From Nitrospira sp. (GTDB lineage: Bacteria > Nitrospirota > Nitrospiria > Nitrospirales > Nitrospiraceae), in the NCBI GenBank assembly GCA_018242665.1, contig JAFEBL010000002.1:62001-126000 (forward strand): 64,000 nucleotides of DNA, read 5' to 3'. The position numbers were made by a program, and so were the translations under genes. The notes beneath the pieces are model-generated. The model saw only the letters and a program-made list of their open reading frames with translations, was not told the origin of the DNA and did not search any database. Positions 25,971 to 35,153 of this stretch are shown one piece after another; the stretch's first letter is position 1; every line of letters begins with the position of its first letter.

Positions 25971-25998
25971 ACGGCCTGTCCCTCGCGAGACAGGCCGT
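25971..25998. terminator. Perfect 10-bp hairpin between tRNA-Leu and the YtxH-like gene
   Basis: ACGGCCTGTC (25971-25980) pairs perfectly with GACAGGCCGT (25989-25998) over an 8-base loop. It lies about 100 bases beyond the stop of the YtxH-like gene and upstream of the tRNA promoter, so it could insulate the tRNA. There is no T-run on the minus side and only TTCTT on the plus side. Confidence 0.42.
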
Positions 25999-26094
25999 TC
26001 TTGCCCCGTTGCCCACGACTCGGCATATCGGCACAGGTGCGCAGAAGACCGGACATCAACGGCACCGGCTCCCACCGCCTTGTGAGGTTCGCGC

Positions 26095-26346
26095 TTACGC
26101 AGCTTCCTTGTGGTCGTCTTTCTTGACCAACGCTCGGCCGCGTTCCACCACAGACGACACGCCGCTTTTTACTGATCGCCCGAATCGTGTCGCTTGGAGC
26201 TGGGCGCGTTTGGCATATCGGGCGACATCGCGCCTCGTCTCTGCTCCGGACTTCGGAGCCAGCAGCAGCCCCAACGCCGCTCCTACCACCGCCCCACCGC
26301 CGATGATCGCTGCCATCTTGGCTGCCTCACGCCCCTTGGTAGACAT
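26095..26346 (-). CDS. YtxH-family small membrane-anchored protein
   Basis: An 83-residue YtxH-domain protein. An N-terminal glycine/alanine-rich membrane helix (AAIIGGGAVVGAALGLLLAP) is followed by the family signature APKSGAETRRDVARYAKRAQ and a basic amphipathic helix. YtxH-family proteins are linked to general stress in other bacteria; their biochemistry is unclear. ATG 26346 has AGGGAGG 8 bases upstream. A near-perfect sigma-54 promoter lies about 60 bases before transcription reaches the start, which is unusual for this family. Confidence 0.88.
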   Translation of the reverse strand: MSTKGREAAKMAAIIGGGAVVGAALGLLLAPKSGAETRRDVARYAKRAQLQATRFGRSVKSGVSSVVERGRALVKKDDHKEAA

Positions 26347-26416
26347 CGTGACGCCCTCCCTTTTGTAGAACAAGGTTTACGGTTCACTGACTCCGGCGAA
26401 CGCTGTCTATACGTAC

Positions 26417-26432
26417 AGCATCAACTGTGCCA
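26417..26432 (-). promoter_or_regulatory. Sigma-54 (-24/-12) promoter for the YtxH-like gene
   Basis: On the minus strand the site is TGGCACAGTTGATGCT, with a perfect TGGCAC and only one mismatch in TTGCW (ATGCT). GG and GC are 10 bases apart. Start point near 26405, leader of about 60 bases with a good ribosome site before the gene. Confidence 0.65.
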
Positions 26433-26496
26433 GGGGCGGATCGGTGAGATGTGCAGGCCAATTGCGAGCCTGCACTGGTGACAGGTTAATTCCTTC

Positions 26497-26519
26497 TCAC
26501 AAAGGGTGCTGTTTTGTGA
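26497..26519. promoter_or_regulatory. Dyad TCACAAA-N9-TTTGTGA, candidate activator site
   Basis: A perfect 7+7 inverted repeat with a 9-base centre lies 65-87 bases upstream of the -24 element of the YtxH-like promoter, the usual distance for a sigma-54 enhancer. It also lies about 100 bases upstream of the lgt promoter on the other strand. Which regulator would bind is unknown. Confidence 0.4.
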
Positions 26520-26619
26520 ACATTCGCAGGAGACAACCGTTTCAGAAAAGCGACAGCTGCGCCTAGGGAAAACTGAGGATACGCCGAAAGCCTTGCCCGG
26601 CGCGGGTTCGCGGGTTACC

Positions 26620-26648
26620 TTGCAATGTGGATCACGCTCACATAAGAT
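26620..26648 (+). promoter_or_regulatory. Sigma-70 promoter for lgt
   Basis: TTGCAA (26620-26625), 17-base spacer, TAAGAT (26643-26648). Start point near 26655 makes the ATG at 26658 leaderless and favours the ATG at 26673. Confidence 0.5.
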
Positions 26649-26672
26649 CGCGAAACTATGTGGAGTCCCTCT

Positions 26673-27521
26673 ATGTTGTCCTGGTTGCACGCGATTCCCT
26701 ATCCTGAGATCGACCCGGTATTTCTGCGCTTGGGCCCTCTCCAGTTCCGCTGGTATGGGTTGATGTATCTCATCGGCCTCACGCTAGCCTATTTCATCAT
26801 CGGGGCGCGGGCGAAGGAGCAACGGTTGCCGCTCGACAAAGATCAAGTCTACGACATGATCGTCTATGCGGCGGTCGGGGTATTTGCCGGCGGGCGGTTG
26901 GGCTATGTGTTGTTTTACAACCTCTCTTATTATTTGGAGAATCCGCTTAAGATCCTGGCTGTGTGGGAAGGCGGCATGTCGTTCCACGGCGGATTGATCG
27001 GCACCATCGTGGCGTTGATCTTATTCGCCAAACGCCAGGGGATGACGGTGCTGACTATCGCCGACCTTGCCGCTGGTGTGACCCCGGTTGGTCTCGGACT
27101 GGGGCGAATCGGCAACTTCATCAACGGTGAACTGTACGGCCGTCCCACGGACGTGGACTGGTGCATGGTGTTCCCGGCAGGAGGCATGGCCTGCCGGCAT
27201 CCCTCCCAACTCTACGAAGCCTTCCTCGAAGGATTGCTGCTCTTTACGGTGCTCTGGCTGATTACTCGGCGCCATCCCCCGGTGGGAACGGTCTTCGGAG
27301 CGTTTTTGGTGGGTTATGGGTTCTGCCGGATCGTGGTGGAATTTTTTCGGGAACCGGACGCGCAAATCGGCTTTATCGTCGGGACTATCTCAATGGGGCA
27401 GATGTTGAGCCTCCCGATGATCGTCGCAGGCGCGGTGATCCTTGCCCTCGCAACCCAGCGTAAGCGGCCGGTGCGAACCGATTCCGGGCCCGACGCCCCG
27501 CTTTCACGCGAGGCATCCTGA
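26673..27521 (+). CDS. lgt: Prolipoprotein diacylglyceryl transferase Lgt
   Basis: Lgt moves a diacylglyceryl group from phosphatidylglycerol to the lipobox Cys of prolipoproteins, the first step of lipoprotein maturation in the inner membrane. The 282 residues form seven membrane helices with the family signatures FHGGLIG, GRIGNFINGELYGRPTD (Lgt signature with the essential Arg and Asn) and the C-terminal RIVVEFFREPD. ATG 26673 is chosen for GGAG 7 bases upstream and the promoter position. It serves the many lipoproteins in this window; lnt is further on at 54.8 kb. Confidence 0.95.
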   Translation: MLSWLHAIPYPEIDPVFLRLGPLQFRWYGLMYLIGLTLAYFIIGARAKEQRLPLDKDQVYDMIVYAAVGVFAGGRLGYVLFYNLSYYLENPLKILAVWEGGMSFHGGLIGTIVALILFAKRQGMTVLTIADLAAGVTPVGLGLGRIGNFINGELYGRPTDVDWCMVFPAGGMACRHPSQLYEAFLEGLLLFTVLWLITRRHPPVGTVFGAFLVGYGFCRIVVEFFREPDAQIGFIVGTISMGQMLSLPMIVAGAVILALATQRKRPVRTDSGPDAPLSREAS

Positions 27522-27534
27522 TCTCTGACAGGGG

Positions 27535-27939
27535 CTACTTCGGGTTGGCGTCCATCCACGACTTCCGACTCAACCCGAGCTCGGCATCGTACTTCCGCAG
27601 TGGCGGGGCATCCCAAATGACCTTGTTGCCGGGCGCCAGATTCGCCGCGGCGACATAGTGTTTCCGAGCCTCGGCTTTCTCACCCACCCGTTCCAGCGCC
27701 AGCGCCAGATTGTAATGGGCTTCCGCCAAGGTTGGATCGGCCTGGATCGTATCCAGATAGACTTGTCGGGCCGCGGCCCAATCCTCCTGCACTAGTAACC
27801 GATTCCCCTCCTCCATCTGCTGACTGATCGCCGTACTCGTTCCCGCCGGAGCCCGGAGCGGGCGTATCTCCGCCTTTCGGGGTCCCGCACAACCCATGCA
27901 CGCCGTCACCACCAGAGCCGCACACAGTATGCGACGCAT
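27535..27939 (-). CDS. TPR lipoprotein
   Basis: A 134-residue lipoprotein: signal RRILCAALVVTACMGC with lipobox ending at Cys17, then two or three tetratricopeptide helices (EEGNRLLVQEDWAAARQVYL, AEAHYNLALALERVGEKAEA). TPR lipoproteins usually scaffold envelope complexes; the partner is unknown. ATG 27939 is preferred for AAGGGAGG upstream. It begins 15 bases after the addA stop and may be the last gene of the addB-addA operon. Convergent with lgt. Confidence 0.82.
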   Translation of the reverse strand: MRRILCAALVVTACMGCAGPRKAEIRPLRAPAGTSTAISQQMEEGNRLLVQEDWAAARQVYLDTIQADPTLAEAHYNLALALERVGEKAEARKHYVAAANLAPGNKVIWDAPPLRKYDAELGLSRKSWMDANPK

Positions 27940-27954
27940 GGCCCCTCCCTTCAC

Positions 27955-30900
27955 CTACACCCTGACTGCCACGCCGGGCCGGAGGAAAATAAACTCAAAG
28001 CCGGCGACCGGCTCTCCCAACGAGCGTGCGACGGCAGCTTGATACAGCCTCGCCTGTTCCCGGTAGACCTCGGCCCTGAGCGGCGCCTGGTCGGCGGGGA
28101 TCATATCGGTCTTGTAGTCCGCAATCCAGAGCTTTCCGTCGAGGCGATAGAGGACATCGACGACTCCTTCCAGAATTTGGCGGCCCTCGTTCCATGGCAG
28201 GAGAAACGGCACCTCCCGGCCGATGACCGTTGCGTGGCGCAAGCGGGCATAGGGGGCCGATGCGGCAAACGTCTGCAGAAGCTGGCGGATCTCGTTCAGG
28301 ACCGCGTGCTGCTCCTGGCCCTCACTCGCGAGAGATGTGATGGTGAGGGCAGCCAATTGGGTATCGACGTCGCCGGCAAAGTCCCAATGTTGCAGCAGCC
28401 GATGCACCATGGTGCCGAACACATTGCCCGAAACCTGGTGTCTCCCGGTCTGTCTCTGGCGCTGGGAGCGCGGTGACGGTCGCGCAACAAAGTCCGACGG
28501 CGAAACAATCAGTGCAGCCGATCGGTACGCCTGCCACACGCGATCCCGCTGCTCCCATCGACGGAAACAGTCTCCATCGACTGCCTCGCCGAGTGGTGCG
28601 GCCGGCCTACTCCGCTCTCTCGTCGGCATCCGGCCGCTGCCGGTGAGAATCACGTGGCGCAGCCCCACGCCGGCGAGTGGTGGCTCGGCTTGCTCCTCCC
28701 CGTCCAAGTCGGCCCCGGCTGCCTCTTCCAGGAGTTCGAGCAACGCCCCCCGCACCCGGCGTTTTGGTACGGATCCGGACAGCAGCAAACATTCCCTGGC
28801 ACGGGTCATCCCGACATACAGAAGCCGCCGACGTTCCGCCTCTTCGCGGACCCTGGACTTCTCAGCGACGAATACTGCTCCCACCGAGCAGCACTCACCG
28901 AAGTCGAGCCCCTGCACACCGGTCGACCAGTCATGCCAGATACGTGGCCCAGACCGGCCTCGTCCTGCCCCATCACCATGATGCAACCCGGCAAGAATCA
29001 CGAGTGGAAACTCAAGCCCCTTGGCCTTGTGAATGGTCAATACCCGCACCGCATCCAGCGTATCCTCAGACAACGCGCTCTCCGCCTCCTCAGGTTCCTC
29101 TCTCAGCCGTTCCAGCATCAGCTCGACGAATCCGTTCAAGGTCAGCGCGGGGCGGTCTGCCAGGTCCGCAGCCATTTGCCGGACCTTGAACAGATTCGCA
29201 ACGGCCTGCTCCCCATGCAGTGAGGCGGCAGCCAGTTCCACCACTGGGAGGTGCTGGAACACGAGATCCACGGCTTCAGGCAGCGGACAACGCAGCGCCT
29301 GTTCATGCAACTGCGTCAGACGCGCGTACAAGCACCGGACCGGCTCGGCATGCGGACTGCTCCAGGTGGCAAGCCGGACGGTTTCGCGATAGTCCAGCGC
29401 CTGCATCTCACGCAGCTCTATCAACAAAGAATCGGGAAGCCCACCGAGCGGCGACCGTAGGACGCAGGCCAGGGCAAGCAGATCGTGAGGGTTTTCGATA
29501 CAACGGAGCAGGTTCACCAAATCAATCACTTCCTGTCGCCGATAGAAGTGCTTCTCCCCCTCGATGACGTACCGGATTCCATAGCGCCGCAGGGCTTCCA
29601 CATAGGGTTCTGATTGGGTCAGTTTTCGAAAGAGCAGCGCCACATGCCCGGGCCGCACGGCGTCAGGCTCGGTTCCACCCTCTCCGCCTGATCCATGCAT
29701 GAGGCGGGAGAGCGTGAGCCCGATCTGTTCCGCCTCCATACGCGTGGCCGCGGATGCATCCACATCGTCGTCTTCTTCCGAGACGACCAGCCGGAGTTCC
29801 ACACCGGAATGGCGCATCGAACTTGATCGATTCGGCTGTACGGTCAACGGCACATTCGGCGGCTGAATCGAAGGCGTGGCAACCAACAGTTTGTCGAACA
29901 CGCCGTTGACCACCGCCAGCACGTCCGCGTGGCTGCGAAAGTTCGTGGCCAGCTCACACCGCAACGCGCCGCTGCGCTCTAGCCGGTTCACCACGTGATC
30001 GAAGGCCTCGATATCCGCCCGACGAAACGCATAGATTGATTGCTTGGGATCGCCGACGATAAACAACTTCCCCGGCTCTAACTCGACGTCCCGCCAGGAA
30101 GCCGAGTGCGTGCCCGGGCATTCGGCCAGGTACAGGACGATCTCGTACTGCACAGGATCGGTGTCTTGAAACTCATCGACCAACAACGCGCGATACTCGC
30201 GCTGCAATTGTTCGCGGATCACCGGATGGTCGCGAAGCAGCGTGCGGGCCTTCCCAACCAGTCCGTCGAACGTGAGCCAGCCGGACTCGACAAACGAGCG
30301 CCGCACCGACTGTACGAACGGAGCGAGGACTTCCAACAGTTGCGACAGCCCCGCTTGATCGGTCTTGAGCAGCCGGTTGACGATCCGCTGGAGCGACTCG
30401 ACGTGCGTGAAATCGTCTTCCGTCCAACCGGTCGGGGCCTTGCCCAGCTCTTTTGCCAGCAACTCTCGCGAGTCATCTGGGAAATGCTTCACGCCGTCGA
30501 GTCCATCCTGTGCGAGGAGACCGAACAGCTCCCCCATGGCCGCCAACATGTTTTCCACCTTCCGCCGTTTCGGACTATCGTATCGAGCGAGTAGCCCGTC
30601 TGCCTGTTCCCGCCCGGCCACAAACCAGGCCTGCACTTCGTGGCCAGGCTGGCGCGCGCGCAGTTGCTGACACAGCCCATCGAGATCAATCAATTCGCTG
30701 TGCAGGCTGTAGGCTAATTCTTGTATGGCCTCCAAGCTCCATGACGTGAGCAGCTCTCGCCACCGGCCGTGATCCTGCCCCTCCGCGCCCAACTCCCGGG
30801 CCACCCACAGATCCCACTCGGTGGTGAAATGTTCTTCGAAGCGCGAGCCGTCCTCATCCGTCTGGAATGTCGGCGTGACTCCCGCCTCGATCGGATACAG

Positions 30901-31326
30901 ACGCAACAGATGGGCCGCAAAGCTGTGCAACGTGCCGATCTGCGCCCTTTCGAGATCACGCCACGCCGCTTTGGCCCGGGTGAGGATCTCATCGTTCGTC
31001 CAGCCATACCGATGGCGCAGGTCACCCATGGATACGGTTCCACTTGGCGCAATTGAATCCGCTCGCCCCTCGGCCTGCAGCAATCCACGCAACCGTTCAC
31101 GCAACCGGAGCTTCATCTCGGTGGCGGCTTTGTTGGTGAAGGTCAACGCCACGATGCGGGAGAGATCCAGCGGATCAGTGCGACGCATGAGGAGATACAG
31201 CAGGCGGTTGACCAGCAACGTGGTTTTCCCGGTTCCGGCGCCGGCAATCACCACCACGTTCCGATCAAAGGTGGTAGCGGCGGCTTCTCGTGCGGCCTGA
31301 TCGGGGATCTGTCCTGGTTCAGTCAC
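27955..31326 (-). CDS. addA: AddA-type helicase-nuclease subunit (UvrD/RecB-like)
   Basis: Helicase-exonuclease subunit for processing double-strand DNA breaks before RecA loading. The 1123 residues carry the SF1A motifs: motif I VVIAGAGTGKTTLLVNRLL, ALTFTNKAATEMKLRLRERL (Ia), LLVDEFQDTDPVQYEIV (II), FIVGDPKQSIYAFRRAD (III), and VRVLTIHKAKGLEFPLVILA (V). It ends with a RecB-type nuclease domain (GTMVHRLLQHWDF, LWIADYKTD). GTG 31326 overlaps the addB stop by 8 bases, the usual addB-addA coupling; the longer frame from 31491 lies in addB. Distinguishing AddA from AdnA needs alignment. Confidence 0.9.
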   Translation of the reverse strand: MTEPGQIPDQAAREAAATTFDRNVVVIAGAGTGKTTLLVNRLLYLLMRRTDPLDLSRIVALTFTNKAATEMKLRLRERLRGLLQAEGRADSIAPSGTVSMGDLRHRYGWTNDEILTRAKAAWRDLERAQIGTLHSFAAHLLRLYPIEAGVTPTFQTDEDGSRFEEHFTTEWDLWVARELGAEGQDHGRWRELLTSWSLEAIQELAYSLHSELIDLDGLCQQLRARQPGHEVQAWFVAGREQADGLLARYDSPKRRKVENMLAAMGELFGLLAQDGLDGVKHFPDDSRELLAKELGKAPTGWTEDDFTHVESLQRIVNRLLKTDQAGLSQLLEVLAPFVQSVRRSFVESGWLTFDGLVGKARTLLRDHPVIREQLQREYRALLVDEFQDTDPVQYEIVLYLAECPGTHSASWRDVELEPGKLFIVGDPKQSIYAFRRADIEAFDHVVNRLERSGALRCELATNFRSHADVLAVVNGVFDKLLVATPSIQPPNVPLTVQPNRSSSMRHSGVELRLVVSEEDDDVDASAATRMEAEQIGLTLSRLMHGSGGEGGTEPDAVRPGHVALLFRKLTQSEPYVEALRRYGIRYVIEGEKHFYRRQEVIDLVNLLRCIENPHDLLALACVLRSPLGGLPDSLLIELREMQALDYRETVRLATWSSPHAEPVRCLYARLTQLHEQALRCPLPEAVDLVFQHLPVVELAAASLHGEQAVANLFKVRQMAADLADRPALTLNGFVELMLERLREEPEEAESALSEDTLDAVRVLTIHKAKGLEFPLVILAGLHHGDGAGRGRSGPRIWHDWSTGVQGLDFGECCSVGAVFVAEKSRVREEAERRRLLYVGMTRARECLLLSGSVPKRRVRGALLELLEEAAGADLDGEEQAEPPLAGVGLRHVILTGSGRMPTRERSRPAAPLGEAVDGDCFRRWEQRDRVWQAYRSAALIVSPSDFVARPSPRSQRQRQTGRHQVSGNVFGTMVHRLLQHWDFAGDVDTQLAALTITSLASEGQEQHAVLNEIRQLLQTFAASAPYARLRHATVIGREVPFLLPWNEGRQILEGVVDVLYRLDGKLWIADYKTDMIPADQAPLRAEVYREQARLYQAAVARSLGEPVAGFEFIFLRPGVAVRV

Positions 31327-34300
31327 GCGACACCTTCTGCGAACGTATCTCCCGTAATGTTTTCGCCTGGTCGGCACGATAGGCGCGCCACCAAGTCGGT
31401 TGGTGAGTGCGGCGGCACAGGGTGGCATAGTCACAATAGCGACAGTGCGTGGTATCCGGCACAATAAAATGCCGGCCATTCCGAATACCATCCAGCAAGG
31501 TCTGCACTGCCTGACTCAATAGGGGACCGGATGGCCCTTGCCAGGCAGAGGCCGCAAAAGATGCGCATTCAACCGCCGGCTTTCCTTGTGGGAGCAGATA
31601 GACAAAGTCGACCTGTTCGGGAAACACTGGCCTTCCATCGGTGGGAGACTCGGCCAGGGCCATCAAGGCATAGAGGGCCGGTTGCAGGCGCTGAGCACGC
31701 ACCGCTGATTGGAGTAGATTCCGATCCTTCGCCTCTACTCGCCCGTTCGCACGGTATTTATAGTCAACCACTCGCAAGGCGCCGGAGGTCGGGTGGCGGT
31801 CGATGCGATCCAAACGGCCCCGAATCGGCACGGTTCCGCCCCCAGTTCCATTCGGTAGGATTCCCGTCGCATCCACTTCGCATCCGATCGGACTCACGCC
31901 TGAGTTTCCCGCTCCGCAATCGAAAGCCAGCACCGCTTCGACCACCTGCCGTACCTGCGCCTGCGCGAACTCCCAGGTGAGATGAAACCCGGTGCCATGT
32001 GTTCTCGCATAGGCGGCACACGCTTCCTCGACAGCTCGCCCAACGGCCATCTGCACGATGGAGGTCGAACTCGTGGCCGCCGCCCATCCCTGTTCCATCA
32101 GGCTCTGGTAGCAGCGTCGCAACGCGTCATGGCACAGTTGCCCCATGGCCGGCGGCGGCAGTTCCATCGACGTTCCCACTCGCGTCGGTGTCAGGGCCAA
32201 GACCTTGGCCGCGAAATATTCAAAGGGACAGCGGGCGTAGGTTTCGAGCGCCGTCGGGGAGAGCCCTCGTTCACACACTCGTTCCCAATGACGAGTCTGG
32301 TCCTGGAGCATGCCGTCATAGGCGGTCAACGGCGCATGACTCTGTTCCAAAACGTTCTGCGCGGCTGCTCCATGCGAAAACACCTGCCCCTCGCGTCCGG
32401 CCAGGTCCAAGAGCGCCGATACGTCCCGCCCCTTCAACCCCTCGCTCAGGGTCAACTCTTCCCTGGTCAGCAGCAGTGGCGCAAACAGCGGAAGGTCGAC
32501 ACGCTCCGACCATCGCCGGGGAAGGGAGAGCCCCGATTCCAAGGGCGTCCCGTGAGACGGATTGCCGAACGCATCCAGATAGCCGGAGGGCGTCAGTGGA
32601 CGTCCGGCAACATCGGCACGCTGATAGGACAGATACAATCGCTCTGAGACAGCGGCTGAAAGCAGTTCGAACAGGAGCGCTTCTTCCCCGTATCCCTGCA
32701 GTTTTTGATCGATCTTGTAGCCCAGCGTCTCACTCAACACGAGCCGGTGCCGGTCACGCAGGAACCCGTCCTCATGAATGGCCCGAGGGAACACCGTTTC
32801 ATTCATCCCGATCACAAAGAGCGCGCGGAATCCCACGCCCCTTGCGGCCATGGCATCCAGCACCTGCACTCCTTGATGCGCAGAGGAATCAAGCACACAA
32901 CTCGTGCGTTCCAAGATATGCACGAACGTGTCGGTCCATTCCGCCCAGGTGACGGTGAGGTCAAGTCGGTCGAGCATGTGCATCTGCTCGAACACCCCTC
33001 CCAGCGCGTCCAGGACAGCCTGCGCCACTGTTCCTTGTGCCGTCGCGTCGTCACACGCCTCGCCTTCGGGATCAAGATCGAGATGGCGTTCGACCAACGC
33101 GTGGAACGAGTCCGTCAATGCCGCGTACCCGCCGGTCTCCGGCAGGCGCTTCACGTCGTCCAGCAAAGGCGACAGCGCGTTCCAGAGCAGTCGGAGTTGG
33201 GTTTCGTCGATAGGAAGGGCGTCCTGTTCCTCGCGAGCCCCTGACGGGCCTTCGTCCGCCCACGATTCCAGCCGGGTGAACGTCCCCAGCCGTCGCCATT
33301 CTTCTTCGCCACGCGTGATGCCCAATGCCTGCACCGCCATCCGCCAGAGATCAGGCCGCGGCGGCACGCCGTCGTCGGTGCTAAGACGACGTTTCCAGGA
33401 GGAGGTCAACACATCCAGCATCGCCGGCCGATGCAGCCCGTTCGACTTCAATTGAGCCAGGTGGATGAGCGTCTTCACCACCGGCTCGTGCAACAGCGGC
33501 ATGGCGGCGCTCGACACAAAAGGAAGACAATGCTGATCAAAGATTCGCGCAATCGCAGACTGATAGGGGGCGAGGGTCCGGCCTACGACACCAATCTCCT
33601 CGAAGCGATAGCCGTTGGACTCGACCAACGTCAGGATCTGCTTGCAGACCAGCGTCAGTTCGTCGTCTACCCCTACGGCATTTTGAACTTCAACCGATAC
33701 ATTGGGTCGTTCGAATCCACTAGCCGACGTAGCCGAGACTGGGGCCGTCTGCGCCGCCCCCGCCATTGGGTAGAGATAGCGTTCTAAAAACTGTTGCGCG
33801 AAGGCAAAGCCAGGTTCGGCCCTGATGGGGAAATACACCGTGACAGGACAGGAGCCGGCCAGGGTTTCCAGAAGGGTCAACTGCGTTTGTGTCAGATCGT
33901 AGGATCCGTAGTACCACAGGCCGCTGAGTCCGCGCAGAAATGATGACTCGGGAACGAAGTCGGTCACCAGCGAAGTGAGATCATCCGGCGACCCAACACC
34001 CAATGCGGACGCGCCTTCCCGGATCGCGGCATACAAGGTGAACAATCCCTTGAGCTTACCCGCATCCTCCGTCGAGAACTGCCCCTCCTCCACTGCACGA
34101 ATAGCCAGGGCAGGATCCACGGTCGCATCTTTCAGATCGCGCAGACTGGCCCACAGGGCCGACCAAGCCCCGGGCGGTAATTGTTCGAGGTGCAGCGCTT
34201 CCGTATGCGGGAGTCGGCGCCGCCCGAGATGCCGCAGCAGCTCCTCGAAGAACACATCCGTGACCAGCTCGAGCTTCCGCGCCGCTCCCGCCCGCACCTG

Positions 34301-34531
34301 CCGCTCGACATTCAACTGCAAGGCGAGCTGGTGAAAAGACAGAATGTGGATATTGAGCAAAGCCAGCCCATGCCGCGTGACCAGTAGATGCTTGAGCGCC
34401 AGCCGCAACTGATCCGACGGCACAATGAGGGCGAGCGCCGCTTGGGGGTCCTGCGTCTTCAGAGCACGAAGATCATCGACGAGTTGGGATTCGAGCGTGG
34501 GATGAAACGGACCGGTAACGAGGCGGAGCAT
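31319..34531 (-). CDS. addB: AddB-type helicase-nuclease subunit with Fe-S nuclease domain
   Basis: Partner subunit of the AddAB break-repair complex. The 1070 residues have an inactivated helicase-like core and a C-terminal PD-(D/E)xK nuclease (LRVVDYKYRANGR). Four cysteines that would hold an iron-sulfur cluster are visible: ARCPFEYFAAKVL before the nuclease, and CRYCDYATLCRRT after it, as in AddB. The N terminus (LRLVTGPFHPTLESQLVDDL) lacks a clear Walker A, also seen in some AddB subfamilies. It precedes addA with an 8-base overlap, in agreement with addB-addA operons. Confidence 0.87.
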   Translation of the reverse strand: MLRLVTGPFHPTLESQLVDDLRALKTQDPQAALALIVPSDQLRLALKHLLVTRHGLALLNIHILSFHQLALQLNVERQVRAGAARKLELVTDVFFEELLRHLGRRRLPHTEALHLEQLPPGAWSALWASLRDLKDATVDPALAIRAVEEGQFSTEDAGKLKGLFTLYAAIREGASALGVGSPDDLTSLVTDFVPESSFLRGLSGLWYYGSYDLTQTQLTLLETLAGSCPVTVYFPIRAEPGFAFAQQFLERYLYPMAGAAQTAPVSATSASGFERPNVSVEVQNAVGVDDELTLVCKQILTLVESNGYRFEEIGVVGRTLAPYQSAIARIFDQHCLPFVSSAAMPLLHEPVVKTLIHLAQLKSNGLHRPAMLDVLTSSWKRRLSTDDGVPPRPDLWRMAVQALGITRGEEEWRRLGTFTRLESWADEGPSGAREEQDALPIDETQLRLLWNALSPLLDDVKRLPETGGYAALTDSFHALVERHLDLDPEGEACDDATAQGTVAQAVLDALGGVFEQMHMLDRLDLTVTWAEWTDTFVHILERTSCVLDSSAHQGVQVLDAMAARGVGFRALFVIGMNETVFPRAIHEDGFLRDRHRLVLSETLGYKIDQKLQGYGEEALLFELLSAAVSERLYLSYQRADVAGRPLTPSGYLDAFGNPSHGTPLESGLSLPRRWSERVDLPLFAPLLLTREELTLSEGLKGRDVSALLDLAGREGQVFSHGAAAQNVLEQSHAPLTAYDGMLQDQTRHWERVCERGLSPTALETYARCPFEYFAAKVLALTPTRVGTSMELPPPAMGQLCHDALRRCYQSLMEQGWAAATSSTSIVQMAVGRAVEEACAAYARTHGTGFHLTWEFAQAQVRQVVEAVLAFDCGAGNSGVSPIGCEVDATGILPNGTGGGTVPIRGRLDRIDRHPTSGALRVVDYKYRANGRVEAKDRNLLQSAVRAQRLQPALYALMALAESPTDGRPVFPEQVDFVYLLPQGKPAVECASFAASAWQGPSGPLLSQAVQTLLDGIRNGRHFIVPDTTHCRYCDYATLCRRTHQPTWWRAYRADQAKTLREIRSQKVSRD

Positions 34532-34639
34532 GAAGACCGTCAGTCGTAGAACGTGAACCGTGAGGCGGCGCGGAACCGGCTCAGCCGCTGATTCCGCCCT
34601 ACCACATCACGGGATACGGGCAACGTGCGACGAAGCCGG

Positions 34640-34804
34640 CTAGCCGGTCTCGGGGCCGAGTAGCTCGCCGTTGCAATCGACGCAGGCCCAATCGCCGTCG
34701 ATGAATTTCATGGGATCGCCGCAGGTGCCGCATTCGGGAGGCGGTCCCTTGTCGATCATGGGAAGGACAGGCAGTTCGAAATCATCGTCATCAGGAACGG
34801 TCAT
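34640..34804 (-). CDS. Short CxxC zinc-ribbon-like protein (54 aa)
   Basis: A small acidic protein whose core is two Cys pairs, ECGTCGDPMKFIDGDWACVD then CNGELLGPE, i.e. CxxC-N16-CxxC, the spacing of a zinc ribbon. The start MTVPDDDDFELPVLPMID is very acidic. GGAG precedes the ATG at 34804. It lies 12 bases after the glutaredoxin-like gene on the same strand, so they are probably co-expressed. Function is unknown; a redox or metal-binding helper is possible. Confidence 0.7.
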   Translation of the reverse strand: MTVPDDDDFELPVLPMIDKGPPPECGTCGDPMKFIDGDWACVDCNGELLGPETG

Positions 34805-34816
34805 ACGGCTCCGATC

Positions 34817-35083
34817 TCACGCGCCCTGCGGTTTCATCTTCAGTTGCAACGCCTTTTCAGCGCTTTGCCGAGGCGGCACCCCGACGAAGGTTAGTCGGCC
34901 GTCGATAATCGTCGCGGGTACCGCCCGCACTGAATGGCGATTGGCCAGCTCTTGGCCGTCCGGGGTCGTAATGTCGACTTCCCGATAGCTAAAGCTATAC
35001 TTTACCCTCAGCTCCTTCCACAGGCGCTTGGCCGAGGGGCAGGCTCCGCAGGTCGGTGAATGCAACAAGGTGATATTGGGCAT
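34817..35083 (-). CDS. Glutaredoxin/thioredoxin-like protein with CGAC site
   Basis: An 88-residue thioredoxin-fold protein. The active site is CGAC in LLHSPTCGACPSAKRLWKEL (Cys near 13 and 16), followed by VDITTPDGQELANRHSVRAV, the cis-Pro segment AVPATIIDGRLTFVG and a C-terminal helix. The CGAC motif is closer to small thioredoxin/glutaredoxin-like reductases than to classic CPYC glutaredoxins. ATG 35083 is chosen (ribosome site AGAGAGG, 6 bases upstream) over the TTG at 35089. Its substrate is unknown; it is paired with the downstream zinc-ribbon ORF. Confidence 0.88.
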   Translation of the reverse strand: MPNITLLHSPTCGACPSAKRLWKELRVKYSFSYREVDITTPDGQELANRHSVRAVPATIIDGRLTFVGVPPRQSAEKALQLKMKPQGA

Positions 35084-35153
35084 AAGCAACCTCTCTCCTC
35101 AACGTGAGCGGATCTTAACACCCTGGCCGAGGACCGTGCAACCAAGCTCGCCC

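Noticed and set aside
26385-26416. LexA-like box near CTATACGTACAG
   Set aside because: The half-sites do not fit a known LexA consensus, and the adjacent gene is not an SOS gene.
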